Below are positions 35,201-47,399 of a stretch of 64,000 bases of DNA, piece by piece. Both the position numbers and the translations under genes were made by a program. Below the pieces are notes generated by a model. That model made no database searches and was not told where the DNA came from. It saw nothing but the letters and a program-made list of their open reading frames with translations. This DNA comes from Chlorops oryzae. Lineage: Eukaryota > Arthropoda > Insecta > Diptera > Chloropidae. How positions within the stretch are numbered: the first letter of the stretch is position 1; the number at the start of each line of letters is the position of its first letter. The DNA lies in the NCBI GenBank assembly GCA_020466095.1, contig CM035808.1, positions 14,091,163 to 14,155,162 on the forward strand, in the 5' to 3' direction.

Positions 35201-38200
35201 TTGAAAATTTTTATTGTTTGATTTTTATTCGCTTCACTTGTAATAAAATAACAAACTTTGTAAAGTAATCTTACAATTTAAATTTGACTCAGTTCCCGAT
35301 TTCCGATTGATCTGAAACTTTGCACATATGTTTGGTTTGGACGACAATGCATGAATATCCCAACTAGCAAAATAGGTCGAAAATTGGTAATTTTTTACCT
35401 ATTCTAGGTCAGAATATTTCGTTGACCTAACCTAAATTTGGCATAAATTCGTCTGTACGACGTCGATTCGTCGTAAGTGGGTAATAGAATGGAAGTCGAT
35501 TGGCGGCAATAATAGGGCATAATAATTACCTTATCTAATTTGCTGACGACGTAAACTATTTTTCTTCAAACATAAAACTTCTAAGGCAACTAGAAAATAA
35601 AAATAAAATAAAATTTTCCCCTTATAAAAGTTTTGAAAAGACGTAAAAATATTTCTCAAAAATAAAACTTATTTTTCAATTAATAAAATTTTTATACCTT
35701 TTCCGAAGGAAAGGGTATATTAAGTTTGGCACGGTGTATGTAACATACCAAAGGAGTCGCGGTAGATATAGACATATATATATATTTCTTGATCAGGGTG
35801 ACAAGAGGAATCGATCTAGCCATGTCTGTCTGTACTGTCTGTCTGTCATGTCTGTCTGTCGTGTTCTGTACTGTCTGTCTGTCGGTCACACTTTAGTTTT
35901 TCGTAATTTACTCCTAAGCCATGAAAGATATCATATTGAAATTTGGCATGGACTTCAACCAGGTAAATGTCCGAAAAACTGCATACAAATTTTTTTCGTA
36001 GTCCCTTCTTGGGTCGTGGGAAGTGGTTCAGAAGTTTCAAAAATCACGATTTTTAACGTTTTTCCTGGATAACTTTTTTACTATACATCCCAGCTTATTG
36101 AAATTTGGTGTGTGTATAGCTACTATGTAGACTTAAGCTTTCGCTGAAAAAAAATTGCGACATCGCTATAACTATGGTCATCATCCTACACAATAGAAAA
36201 AAACACTCTTTCTCTTATTCTCATATCTGAATACAAAAATTATTTTTTTGCTTCTTCTGATTGTGTATTTTGCCGCCAAATAAAGTCGTCCATTATGGAT
36301 AAATTTTGACCATGACCACATTTCGCGAAATTCGCAAAAATTGATTTTCACTATTTTGAATTGAGTATTTCGCAGCGAAACAAAATGTCCTCTAAGGGTT
36401 AAAATTTGATCAAGACCACCATCCGCGAAATTCGCGAAAACCTGATTTTCACTATTTTTAATTGAGTATTTCGCAGCTAAACAAAATGTCCTCTAAGGGT
36501 TAAAATTTGATCAAGACCACCATCCGCGAAATTCGCGAAAATTTGATTTTCACTATTTTGAAGTGAGTATTTCGCAGCTAAACTAAATTTCCTCTAAGGG
36601 TTAAAATTTGATCAAGACCACCATCCGCGAAATTCGCGAAAATTTTATTTTCACTATTTTGAATTGAGTATTTCGCAGTTAAACAAAATGTCCTCTAAGG
36701 GTTAAAATTTGATCAAGACCACCATCCGCGAAATTCGCGAAAATTTGATTTTCACTATTTTGAATTGAGTATTTCGCAGCTAGACATATTGTCCTCTAAC
36801 GGTTTAAATTTGACCATGACCACCATTCGCGAAATTTTTTTGCTTAATAATAATCTCGAGTTTTAGAACCTAAATCGAAGTACAGATAAGGTATAAATAG
36901 ATATCCAAGCTAGAACAACGAAAACGGCAGGAATTTTCGTTAAGGTAATGTTTTAACATATTTTAGGCTGAGGAAAAGGTATGTGTGCAATCGGCTTTGC
37001 CGATGTAAACTTCTTTACTTGTTTCTCATTCATAATAGTTATATGGAAATTTAAAAATTATAAAAACTTTTGATAATAATTATGAAAATATTTTAATTAT
37101 TTTAGTCACAAAATAATAATTATTTTAAGACTTTTTTCGATAATACCTATAAAAGTCAGGTCTCTGCTTTAAACAAATGTCTGGAATACCTTTCATGTAC
37201 TGTTAAGTTTTTAAATCATCGCCCCTTTCCTTTTGTCTATTGAATTTTCCAAAATTTATTGCGTTTTCATTTGTTCTTTTTTTTCATTTCATTTGTGTTT
37301 TTCTCAGAAGCGTGCGTTTGAATAAATTAAAGAATCAAAAACAAAAAGCATCGGTGATTCAGCAAATGCGCAGACATAGGAAGCAATCAGTTTGTGGTCT
37401 TATTTCCATTTCTTTATTCTTTAATTCTTTATTTTCTTTTAGAGAAATATTTTTTTTTTGTTGTTTTGACTGTATGTACTTTCTTGAACATGTAGATTTT
37501 ATGTGTATAAGTAAATAAATTAAAAGAAAATATTTAAAGTTGATTGCACTTTAAAGCATCGCTTCACTTCCCTTGAAATTATTGATAGCTGGTGCTGCAT
37601 AAAGATTTCGCTTATCATTTGTTTTGCTTATTTTCAAATGTCATTTCGAATTTTTTTTTTTTTTTAATAATTTTGAAAATCGTATAGAGAAAACAAAAAG
37701 ATTTTATAGAACCTTTTACCTCAAGTCTCTGTACTACGCAATTAGTTCAAGGTATTGTTTACGGTGGCCATCTGCAACGAAATTAAATCAGTTTGTTAAA
37801 CGAAATGAATTGGTTGTGTTACATAATAATGCTTAAGGGGGTCTTCTCATTGAGCAACTTTTTTTTTCGACTTTTTTTTTTTTTGCATTTATTTATAGCT
37901 TGGGTAGTTGTGAATATGCCCCTAAAAGGATTTTTTGAAATTCGAAATAGTTTAGAGGATATAGCCTTCTTTGTCGAGCAAGATCTGCGCTAAAACGAGT
38001 AATTTTTGCGTTGCTTCAAACTTTAAACGCGTTTATCTCGAAACCACGTTTTTCGAACTGGCGGCCATGATATCTCCAGTTCACCTGAACCGATTTTCAT
38101 GAAACAAAGTGGAATCGACGCAGAATTGTCACCATTCTCGGGTGAACCTCGACCATAATTTAAACAAATTTTTTACTATTTTTTTTTTTACACTAAACTA

Positions 38201-41200
38201 CAAAAAAAAAGCCCGAAATTGAAATTTTTTTTTTGAATGGCCGCCATTTTGTCAAAAAAAATCACAAAATTAAGCTTGAGGCTCACCCGAGAATTACATC
38301 TATACTGATTATAACCCCGTTTTTTTTTTTCATTTCGGACGCTCCGGAGACCCGGAATCGTGGCCGCCGTGACGGCACCTTTTTTTTTCACCACCAACTT
38401 TGAAGTCTCATTACTTTTTGAACAGCCCACGTATCGAGGCAAAAAAATTTTTTTATTTACTTTGAACCTTTTGTAATACAATAAATAAAAAAAGTTTTCA
38501 ATTATTCTTTGCGTTTTCAAATAAGAATTTTTTTAAAAAGGGTCCAAAAAACGGGTTTTCAATGAGAAGACCCCCTTAATTGATTGCAGCAGATCGGTTG
38601 AAAATGGGTCTTCAAGTTAGGTTATGCAAAACAAGCTTAAGTTGTGCTATAGAGCTCGTTTTGTCTTTCGCTTTCTTTCTCAATCGAAAAGGAATTTTTT
38701 TTAAGTTTTTTTTTAAATATGTATGTCCTTTTTCATCCCTCTCAGGAGATGTGTGTACTTGAACCAACAACAAAAACTCCTCTAGGTTGCCCATGAAAGT
38801 TTTCAGCAAATATATATCCTTTTTGTATTAAATCGATTTATGATGTTTTTTCAAATTGCCAGCCAAATATAGCTCAGTGATTTGATGCTTGGAAATTTTG
38901 TTGCAAACTTGTTTAAAATAATTAAAATTTTCAAGTGGTCACCATATGTCACATAATGCTAAGTTACCTCGAATTCGGTATTTTAATTACGTGCTGAAAA
39001 AGCGCTTTTCATTCAATCTTTTAAAACACATTCCAAAAATGTTTGAATATAATTCCATGTGGGCATTTCATGAAAAAGTAACAGTTATGTCACATCTATG
39101 TATATCTGATTGCCTTTGGGATCTGCATACAGGGGCGGATTAAGACAATTTGCCGCCCTAGGCAGTTGAGATTTTGCCGCCTCAGATACCAGCCAAATTT
39201 TCGCCTTTTCTGTTATTGATGCATTGATGATCAGAATTTTCCGCCCCAGGCAGCTGTCTATGCTAGGGTTGCCAGATTTGAAATTGACAAAACAGTACAT
39301 TGGGGGGGAAAAACAGTACAATTAGAAAAAACAGTAAATTTTTATTGAAAATACATTCAATAATCCGATTGCGGATGTTTTCAATTTCATCGCTGAAACA
39401 TCCGAGCTACTAATAAGACCTTCCATTGTAACGAATACTTTCTTATTTAATGGTTGATTTAAAAGGTTTAAAAGAATAAACGTCGCCAGAAAGCGTATTA
39501 TGTTCGATGTTCAAAAAAAAGGAAATCGCTTTCGCACACAGTGTTGCCAGAAACTCTTACAAATTAGAGTGACAACGAGCAGTACAGAGCGCAATAGAGT
39601 TTTAATAAAAATTCAGCCTGGCTGTGTTCTTTTTTTTAACAAAAAAAGTATAATTTGGAAAAAACAATAAAACAGTAAAGAAAACACCACATTATCAAAA
39701 AAACAGTACTTTTGCGTATTTTTTTTTGGTGTTGGTCAAAAACAGTACATTTTATAAAAAAACAGTACATGTACTGTTTAAAACAGTACGTATGGCAACC
39801 CTAATCTATGCTGCTGCCTATATAATGTAAATCCGGCACTGTCTGCATAGAAATTTCGATTCCGCATGAGCTGCATGAAAGTATTTAGAAACAACAGCAC
39901 TATCTACCGCATTCGTGTATTCGGCACTTAAAATTACTTACGTAAGTGTCGCGTTCGTGTGGAAATGCCCATAGGTAAACTTATAGACAAAAAATTAGGG
40001 GTAATGAACTTTGAAATTAACATATACCCAGGACATCCTGTATATGTTTACAAAAATATTAAAAAAAAAAAATATTTTAAAAATCCATTTTTGCTGCTTT
40101 TAAATTTTAATCAATCATTTTTCAATTTTCTGATCACTTTCATTTCTTTTCCCAATTACGCAGCTCACAAATGTCGGCATCAATATCAATTCAATATCGT
40201 TCAGTACTCTCACTATGGAGTCGGACAAATTCATTTGCGTGCGGGAGAAGGTTAACGAAACCGCACAAGTTGTCATCATTGACATGGGTGACCCGACCAA
40301 CCCAACAAGACGTCCAATATCGGCGGATTCGGCAATTATGAATCCAGCCAGCAAGGTCATTGCACTTAAAGGTATATAATAAAAGAAATGTAATTTTTTT
40401 TCTCGAAATTTGATGCTTCAACTTTTCTTTTTTCTCTTTTTTCTTTGTTCGGTTCTTCTGTTCGGTTCGCTTCTTCAAAAAATTGCAGCGCAAAAAACAT
40501 TACAAATTTTTAACATCGAAATGAAATCGAAAATGAAAGCGCACACGATGACCGAAGATGTTGTTTTCTGGAAATGGATATCATTGAACACATTAGCCTT
40601 AGTAACTGAAACGTCCGTTTATCATTGGTCAATGGAAGGTGATTCGACGCCGCAAAAAATGTTCGATAGACATTCCTCTTTAAATGGTTGCCAGATAATC
40701 AATTACCGTTGCAATCCATCACAGCAATGGCTATTGCTCGTCGGTATATCAGCACTACCGAATCGTGTTGCTGGCGCAATGCAACTTTATTCTGTCGAAA
40801 GAAAGGTTTCACAGGCCATTGAAGGTGAGGAGATTGAAGCAATTGCTTTTATTGATTTTTAGTTACTATAATTGTACTAACTAATTTAATATCAATCTAG
40901 GTCACGCCGCATCGTTTGCCTCATTTAAATTGGAAGGTAATAAGGAACCATCGACACTATTCTGTTTTGCTGTGCGCACCGCAACTGGTGGAAAATTGCA
41001 TATTATTGAAGTTGGTGCGCCGCCGACCGGTAATCAAGCTTTCCCGAAAAAATCCGTCGATGTTTTCTTTCCACCTGAAGCACAGAGTGATTTCCCTGTT
41101 GCTATGCAAGTTTCCGCCAAATACGATACCATTTATTTGATAACCAAATATGGCTATATCCATTTGTACGATATGGAAACGGCCACATGCATCTACATGA

Positions 41201-44200
41201 ATCGTATTTCCGCGGATACGATTTTCGTAACGGCACCGCATGAGGCCAGTGGTGGGATAATCGGCGTCAATCGCAAGGGTCAAGTTCTTTCGGTAACCGT
41301 TGATGAGGAACAAATCATACCGTACATTAATACAGTGCTGCAAAATCCTGATTTAGCATTACGTATGGCAGTGCGTAATAATCTATCCGGTGCGGAAGAG
41401 TTATTCGTTCGAAAATTCAATAAACTCTTCACCGCCGGACAATATGCTGAGGCAGCAAAGGTAGCTGCATTAGCACCAAAGGGCATACTACGTACACCGC
41501 AGACCATACAGCGTTTTCAACAAGTCCAAACTCCAGCTGGTACTGGTACACCGCCGTTGTTGCAATATTTCGGCATTTTATTGGATCAAGGCAAACTGAA
41601 TAAGTACGAATCGTTGGAATTATGTCGGCCGGTGTTGCTGCAAGGTAAAAAGCAGCTTTGCGAAAAATGGTTAAAAGAAGAGAAACTTGAGTGCAGCGAA
41701 GAATTGGGTGATCTGGTCAAAACGTCCGATTTAACTTTAGCGCTTTCGATCTATTTGCGCGCCAACGTGCCCAATAAGGTGATTCAATGTTTTGCCGAAA
41801 CTGGACAATTCCAGAAAATCGTCTTGTATGCCAAGAAGGTCAACTATACACCCGATTATATATTCCTTTTGCGTTCAGTGATGCGAACAAATCCCGAACA
41901 GGGTGCCGGTTTTGCATCGATGCTAGTCGCCGAAGAAGAGCCCTTGGCTGATATAAATCAGATTGTTGACATTTTTATGGAACACTCGATGGTACAGCAA
42001 TGCACTGCTTTCTTGCTTGATGCCTTGAAGCACAATAAACCGAATGAAGGACCACTGCAGACGCGCTTGCTTGAAATGAATCTAATATCGGCGCCCCAAG
42101 TCGCAGATGCTATACTTGGGAATGCTATGTTCACGCATTACGATCGGGCGCACATCGCACAGCTCTGCGAGAAGGCTGGCCTATTGCAGCGCGCACTGGA
42201 GCACTATACGGACTTGTACGATATCAAGCGTGCGGTGGTGCATACCCATTTATTAAATGCCGATTGGCTTGTTGGATTCTTTGGAACGTTATCCGTCGAA
42301 GATTCGCTCGAATGTTTGAAAGCAATGTTGACAGCGAACATTCGTCAGAATTTACAAATTTGTGTGCAAATCGCAACGAAATATCATGAACAATTGACCA
42401 CGAAAGCATTGATCGATCTTTTTGAAAGTTTCAAATCCTATGAGGGTCTCTTCTATTTCCTTGGTTCGATCGTTAACTTCTCACAGGATCCTGAAGTTCA
42501 TTTTAAATACATACAAGCAGCCTGTAAGACGAATCAAATCAAAGAGGTCGAACGCATTTGCCGCGAATCAAATTGCTACAATGCTGAGCGCGTGAAGAAC
42601 TTCTTAAAGGAGGCTAAGCTAACAGATCAGCTACCACTTATTATCGTCTGCGATCGTTTCGATTTTGTGCATGATCTTGTACTGTACTTGTATCGAAATA
42701 ACTTGCAAAAGTACATTGAAATTTATGTGCAGAAAGTCAACCCATCTCGTTTGCCCGTTGTGGTTGGTGGTTTGCTCGATGTGGATTGCTCTGAGGATAT
42801 AATTAAGAATTTGATACTCGTTGTCAAGGGACAATTTTCGACGGATGAGCTAGTAGAGGAAGTGGAGAAGCGTAATCGTTTGAAGCTATTGCTGCCGTGG
42901 TTGGAGTCACGTGTCCACGAAGGATGTATCGAACCAGCGACGCATAATGCCTTGGCTAAGATCTATATTGATTCGAATAATAATCCCGAACGTTTCCTAA
43001 AAGAAAATCAATACTATGACAGTCGAGTGGTTGGTCGTTATTGCGAAAAACGTGATCCACATTTGGCTTGTGTTGCCTACGAACGAGGCCAATGTGATCG
43101 AGAGTTAATTGCCGTTTGCAATGAGAATTCGTTATTCAAAAGTGAAGCACGTTATTTGGTTCGTCGTCGTGATCCCGATTTGTGGGCTGAGGTCCTCTCC
43201 GAATCGAATCCTTATAAACGTCAACTAATTGATCAAGTTGTACAGACTGCACTCTCGGAGACACAAGATCCCGATGATATTTCAGTCACTGTTAAAGCCT
43301 TTATGACTGCCGATTTACCCAATGAGCTCATTGAACTACTGGAGAAGATCATTTTGGATTCATCTGTTTTCTCTGACCATCGCAATTTACAGAATTTGTT
43401 AATCTTGACTGCAATCAAAGCGGATCGTACACGCGTCATGGACTACATCAATCGTTTGGATAATTATGATGCACCCGATATTGCTAATATAGCCATTTCC
43501 AATAATCTCTATGAAGAAGCATTTGCAATCTTTAAGAAATTCGATGTCAATACATCGGCTATACAGGTCTTGATCGATCAGGTTAAGAATTTGGAGCGTG
43601 CTTATGAGTTTGCTGAACGGTGTAATGAACCTGCTGTATGGTCGCAGCTGGCGAAAGCGCAATTACAACAGGGCTTGGTGAAAGAAGCTATCGATTCGTA
43701 TATTAAAGCCGATGATCCAAGTGCATACATGGATGTCGTTGATGTTGCTTCAAAAGCCGATTCCTGGGATGATTTAGTGCGTTATCTACAAATGGCACGT
43801 AAGAAGGCACGTGAATCATATATTGAGAGTGAACTTATTTATGCCTATGCTCGCACTGGTCGCCTGGCCGACTTGGAGGAGTTCATTTCGGGACCAAATC
43901 ATGCAGACATTCAAAAGATCGGTGATCGCTGTTTCAGTGATGGAATGTACGATGCTGCAAAATTACTTTACAATAACGTTAGTAATTTCGCGAGATTGGC
44001 AATCACCTTGGTCTATCTCAAAGAGTTCCAAGGAGCAGTCGATTCGGCGCGCAAGGCTAATTCAACTCGCACCTGGAAGGAAGTTTGTTTTGCTTGCGTT
44101 GATGCCGAAGAATTCCGTTTGGCTCAAATGTGTGGTCTGCATATTGTTGTGCATGCCGATGAGCTGGAGGATCTCATCAATTACTATCAAGATCGTGGTT

Positions 44201-45809
44201 ATTTTGAGGAATTAATTGCATTGCTTGAATCTGCTTTGGGCCTGGAACGCGCACATATGGGCATGTTCACGGAGCTGGCAATACTTTATTCGAAATTCAA
44301 GCCGTCGAAAATGAGAGAGCACTTAGAATTATTTTGGTCAGTTGCTAGTTCTTATTCTTCTAGTCTTCCATCTAATAATTTATTTTATTCTTTTTTAAAA
44401 TAGGTCCCGCGTCAATATACCAAAGGTATTACGCGCAGCAGAGTCCGCTCATTTATGGTCAGAATTGGTATTCCTTTACGATAAGTACGAGGAGTATGAT
44501 AATGCTGTACTTGCTATGATGACGCATCCGACGGAAGCTTGGCGCGAAGGTCACTTTAAAGATATTATAACGAAAGTAGCTAATATTGAGCTATACTACA
44601 AGGCTATACAGTTCTATTTGGATTTCAAACCATTGCTGCTAAATGATATGTTGTTGGTGCTAGCACCGCGAATGGATCATACAAGAGCAGTTAGTTTCTT
44701 CACGAAGACGGGACACTTACAATTGGTCAAGCCATACCTACGTTCCGTACAGTCCTTGAATAACAAAGCTATTAATGAGGCACTTAATGGTTTGCTTATT
44801 GACGAGGAAGACTACCAGGGACTACGTAATTCAATTGATGGTTTCGATAACTTCGACACGATTGCACTGGCACAGAAACTGGAAAAGCATGAACTAACGG
44901 AGTTCCGACGTATTGCAGCCTATCTATACAAAGGTATAATACATCTAAAAATGCAAAAAAAAAAAAAAAAAGATTGCCATTAAAAAATTTGACTTTTGGA
45001 TTTTCTAAGGCAACAATCGCTGGAAACAGAGTGTCGAACTGTGTAAAAAGGATAAACTATACAAAGACGCAATGGAATATGCGGCCGAATCGGGCAAACA
45101 AGAAATTGCTGAAGAACTGCTCGCTTGGTTCTTGGAACGTAACGCGCATGATTGCTTCGCCGCCTGCCTATTTCAGGTTTGTTTCATATTTTCCCCAAAA
45201 TTATTCGTTAAATTTTAAAGCTTCATATTCTAGTGCTACGACCTGTTACGACCGGATGTTATATTGGAACTCGCATGGAAACATAATATAATGGACTTTG
45301 CTATGCCGTATTTAATACAAGTAAGCTCTCATTTAATGAGAAAATATGTAGAGCAGCTCTTTCAAACAATTCTACCATTTCTGGATCTGCATTTTTGAAG
45401 TAGTTTCTTGGTTTTATCTTTTTGAAAAAAAAAAAAAAATATATAAAAATTATTTCAATATTAGAAATCTGTTAAAAGATCAACTGATCAGAAATTCGAT
45501 CCGCTGAATGGATAACAAGAAACACTAAATTTCTAATTCCTAACCAAACAATCTTCATGAATCTGATGTTTCTTTTCGTTAAAGGTCATACGCGAATACA
45601 CCTCCAAAGTTGATAAGCTCGAACAGAACGAAGCACAACGAGAAAAAGAGGACGAAACAGTCGAACATAAAAACATAATATCGATGGAACCACAATTAAT
45701 GATAACAGCTGGACCTGCGATGGGTATTCCACCACAATACGCTCAAAATTATGCGGCGCCGCCAGGCTATGCGCCCAATATGGCGTATCCTGCATACCCT
45801 GGAATGTAG
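32242..45809 (+). CDS. Chc: Clathrin heavy chain
   Basis: Eight coding exons (32242-32283, 40164-40371, 40489-40824, 40901-44336, 44404-44933, 45010-45176, 45234-45320, 45585-45809) join in phase to 1676 residues, the length of animal clathrin heavy chain. Exon 1 encodes [14 protein letters not shown]. The N-terminal beta-propeller (about 1-330) carries [14 protein letters not shown] and the [13 protein letters not shown] block. The long exon 4 holds the linker and most clathrin heavy-chain repeats, and the C-terminus has the hub and trimerisation segment with a Pro/Ala/Tyr-rich tail ending in TAG. Clathrin forms the triskelion coat for endocytosis and Golgi-endosome transport. Intron 1 is 7.9 kb and full of TEs; the rest are short. 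The exon 4 donor is GTCAGT (44337), needed to give W-S-R-V. Confidence 0.97.
32770..32926. mobile_element. pogo-like MITE in Chc intron 1
   Basis: 157 bp with ends AAGTCGAAACTCT (left) and CAGTCGAAACTTTA (right, reverse complement), TA on both sides (32768-32769, 32927-32928). It contains TCTCTATAA runs like the family members at 46932 and 53030. Confidence 0.7.
33000..35689. other. Chc intron 1, AT-rich part
   Basis: Intron sequence with many poly-A/T runs and no clear element or open frame worth calling. A GT repeat occurs near 34164-34178. Confidence 0.45.
35690..37023 (-). mobile_element. Helentron/DINE-like element, copy 2
   Basis: Inverted relative of 28449-29842. Its 5' end (at 37023, minus strand) reads AACAAGTAAAGAAGTTTACA with the ATCGGC...GCCGAT hairpin. 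Its 3' end at 35690 has the TATACC...GGTATA hairpin, and a tetranucleotide TGTC-type microsatellite lies at 35822-35882. It lacks the nested MITE and instead carries an expanded internal tandem array (36290-36835). Small open frames over the microsatellite are not genes. Confidence 0.68.
36290..36835. repeat. 101-bp tandem repeat array in the Helentron-like element
   Basis: Five to six direct units of 101 bp, marked by TCTAAG/TCTAAC at 36391, 36492, 36593, 36694 and 36795, each with GATCAAGACCACCATCCGCG and CGCGAAATTCGCGAAAA type segments. The other copy of the element has about one and a half units. Confidence 0.88.
37833..38579. mobile_element. TTAA-flanked element with internal palindrome, copy B
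   Basis: The ends read TTAAGGGGGTCTTCTCATTG and its reverse complement, TTAA on both borders. The internal inverted pair is TTCTCGGGTGAACCT (38135-38149) and GGCTCACCCGAGAA (38280-38293). The motif AACTTTAAACGCGTTTATCT (38019-38038) is the reverse-strand version of the one in copy A. It is a family member of 19112-19828 rather than a recent duplicate. Confidence 0.78.
39130..39841. mobile_element. hAT-like element, outer
   Basis: The ends CAGGGGCGGATTAAG and (reverse complement) CAGTGCCGGATTTAC are flanked by the exact 8-bp duplication TCTGCATA (39122-39129, 39842-39849). Another hAT-like element (39264-39803) sits inside it. Confidence 0.85.
39264..39803. mobile_element. hAT-like element, inner
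   Basis: 540 bp with ends TAGGGTTGCCA and TGGCAACCCTA, flanked by GTCTATGC and ATCTATGC (7 of 8 match; 39256-39263, 39804-39811). The interior has repeated AAAACAGTACAT motifs and no coding. Confidence 0.82.
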
Positions 45810-46167
45810 GCAAACTATTGAGATATAATATAAATAAATCAACCACAACAACAACAACAACAATTACAAATACAACAATCAAAAATTTAAGGCACAACAA
45901 CTACTGAGACGCCTAAAAAGAAATTCGTGCAAATGAAAAACAGAAAAAAGTAAATCCCCGAATAAAAGAAAACGGAAACGGAAACGAAAACGAAACCATA
46001 ACGAACACGAAAGTGAGCGAACGTAGTTGTGTGTGTGTTAAATGCGAACACACGAAAAAACCAGACACAACAAACGAAACAAAACATGAAACATGAAACA
46101 CGAAACATAAAATTAAAACATGCCAATGAACTCGAAACTTTCACGTTTTTATTTAAATTAATGTATT

Positions 46168-46173
46168 AATAAA
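46168..46173 (+). promoter_or_regulatory. Candidate polyadenylation signal of Chc
   Basis: AATAAA about 360 bases past the Chc stop codon. The 3' UTR before it has a CAA repeat at 45842-45862 and purine-rich ACGAAA repeats. Other, later signals may also be used. Confidence 0.5.
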
Positions 46174-46929
46174 GATATACTTTTTATGTTTTTTTTTTTT
46201 GCTTAAATGTATTCGTCCAATTTATTATAGCTCTTGTAATAATTCTTAAATGTCTAAGATTTTGTAGTCTTTTTTTTTTTGTCGTGTTGTGTTTTGAGTT
46301 TTATTGTTTTGTTTTTAAACTACGTTCGTTTGAGTTAGCTTCGTTTCATTGTTTTAAATAAGCATAAGCAAATTAAATTCGCGCTTGGTCAGCAAAAAAA
46401 AAAAAAACAACAAAAATTATAACAAAAACAAAATGACAAAAAAGATATACATACACAAGCAAATCTATTCTGGCGATGGGCATTCTCAAAGATATTTGCT
46501 ATTAGAAGAAGAATACGAAACAAAAAATCCGATTATCCTACTTTACAAACTCAGCATACATAAATATGTATGCATATTCGTGTTTGTGCGTGTATGTAGG
46601 CGAATAAATATTTGGGTTAGTTCAAATTTTAAAATTGTATTTATTTTCTTTTATTATGGGTAATACAAAAAATAATTTATTCCGCCCTTTCGATTTATAA
46701 ATCCACATCATTTTTACGGTTATTGTTTTAAATGATTGAAAAAAAAAATATATTTATTGCATTGCTTTTCTAAATCAAACAGAATAAAAAAACAGCTGGA
46801 ATTCAATTTCATTAAGAAGCAATATTATTTTCTTTTATTATCTAATTTAAAATTTCTTCTCTCCTTGTTAATTAGTTTGAAGTAAATTTAAATCCAATAC
46901 ATTTTTACATTGGGGAAGATAAAAAATAG
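46174..46929. other. Downstream of Chc, non-coding
   Basis: AT-rich with poly-A/T runs; possibly an extended 3' UTR. I see no gene. Confidence 0.4.
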
Positions 46930-46931
46930 TA

Positions 46932-47261
46932 CAGTCGAAACTCTTATAACGAATTTCTCTCTATAAAGAATTTTTCTCGGTCCCATGAAATTCGTTATAC
47001 ACCTAAGTCTGTTTTTACACGGTAGATTGGTTCCAGAAGAAGCCGTGTAAAAAAAAAACCGTGTAAAAAAAGACATTGATCATACTTCATAAAAATTAAA
47101 TTTGACAAAAAAAATTTAAGTACATAAAATTTCAAATCGTGCTAAATGGAATAAAATCGTGTAAAAAAATTAAAAATATTCAATTTTCAAACCGTGTTAT
47201 ATCAAAACCGTGTAAAAAAAGACCGTGTAAAAAAAGACTTAGGTGTAGAGACTTTCGACTG
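46932..47261. mobile_element. pogo-like palindromic MITE, outer
   Basis: The ends CAGTCGAAACTC and (reverse complement) CAGTCGAAAGTC are bordered by TA (46930-46931, 47262-47263). With the inner element removed it is an 84-bp near-perfect palindrome that contains TATAACGAATTTC on both arms. Confidence 0.82.
47000..47245. mobile_element. mariner-type MITE, inner
   Basis: 246 bp with ends CACCTAAGTCTGTTTTTACA and (reverse complement) CACCTAAGTCTTTTTTTACA, flanked by TA (46998-46999, 47246-47247). The motif CCGTGTAAAAAA recurs about five times inside. Confidence 0.82.
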
Positions 47262-47399
47262 TATTTAGTAGAAGCATTTTTCATTCATTCATTCTTTAAT
47301 TCTATTAAGCATTGGCTGGTGGTGGGAGAGATGAAAAAGAAAATCCCTTAAGAAATTTTTAACTTTTGGTTGTGGTTTTTCTAACGAAATTAATTCATA

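Noticed and set aside
35692..36072. Frames around 35700-36070
   Set aside because: Same microsatellite and Helentron-like body; not coding.
36290..36835. Regular repeats that could suggest a CRISPR-like array
   Set aside because: The 101-bp units are continuous with no unique spacers, and the genome is eukaryotic.
41280..43662. Several minus-strand frames inside Chc
   Set aside because: All are antisense shadows of the clathrin heavy-chain exon.
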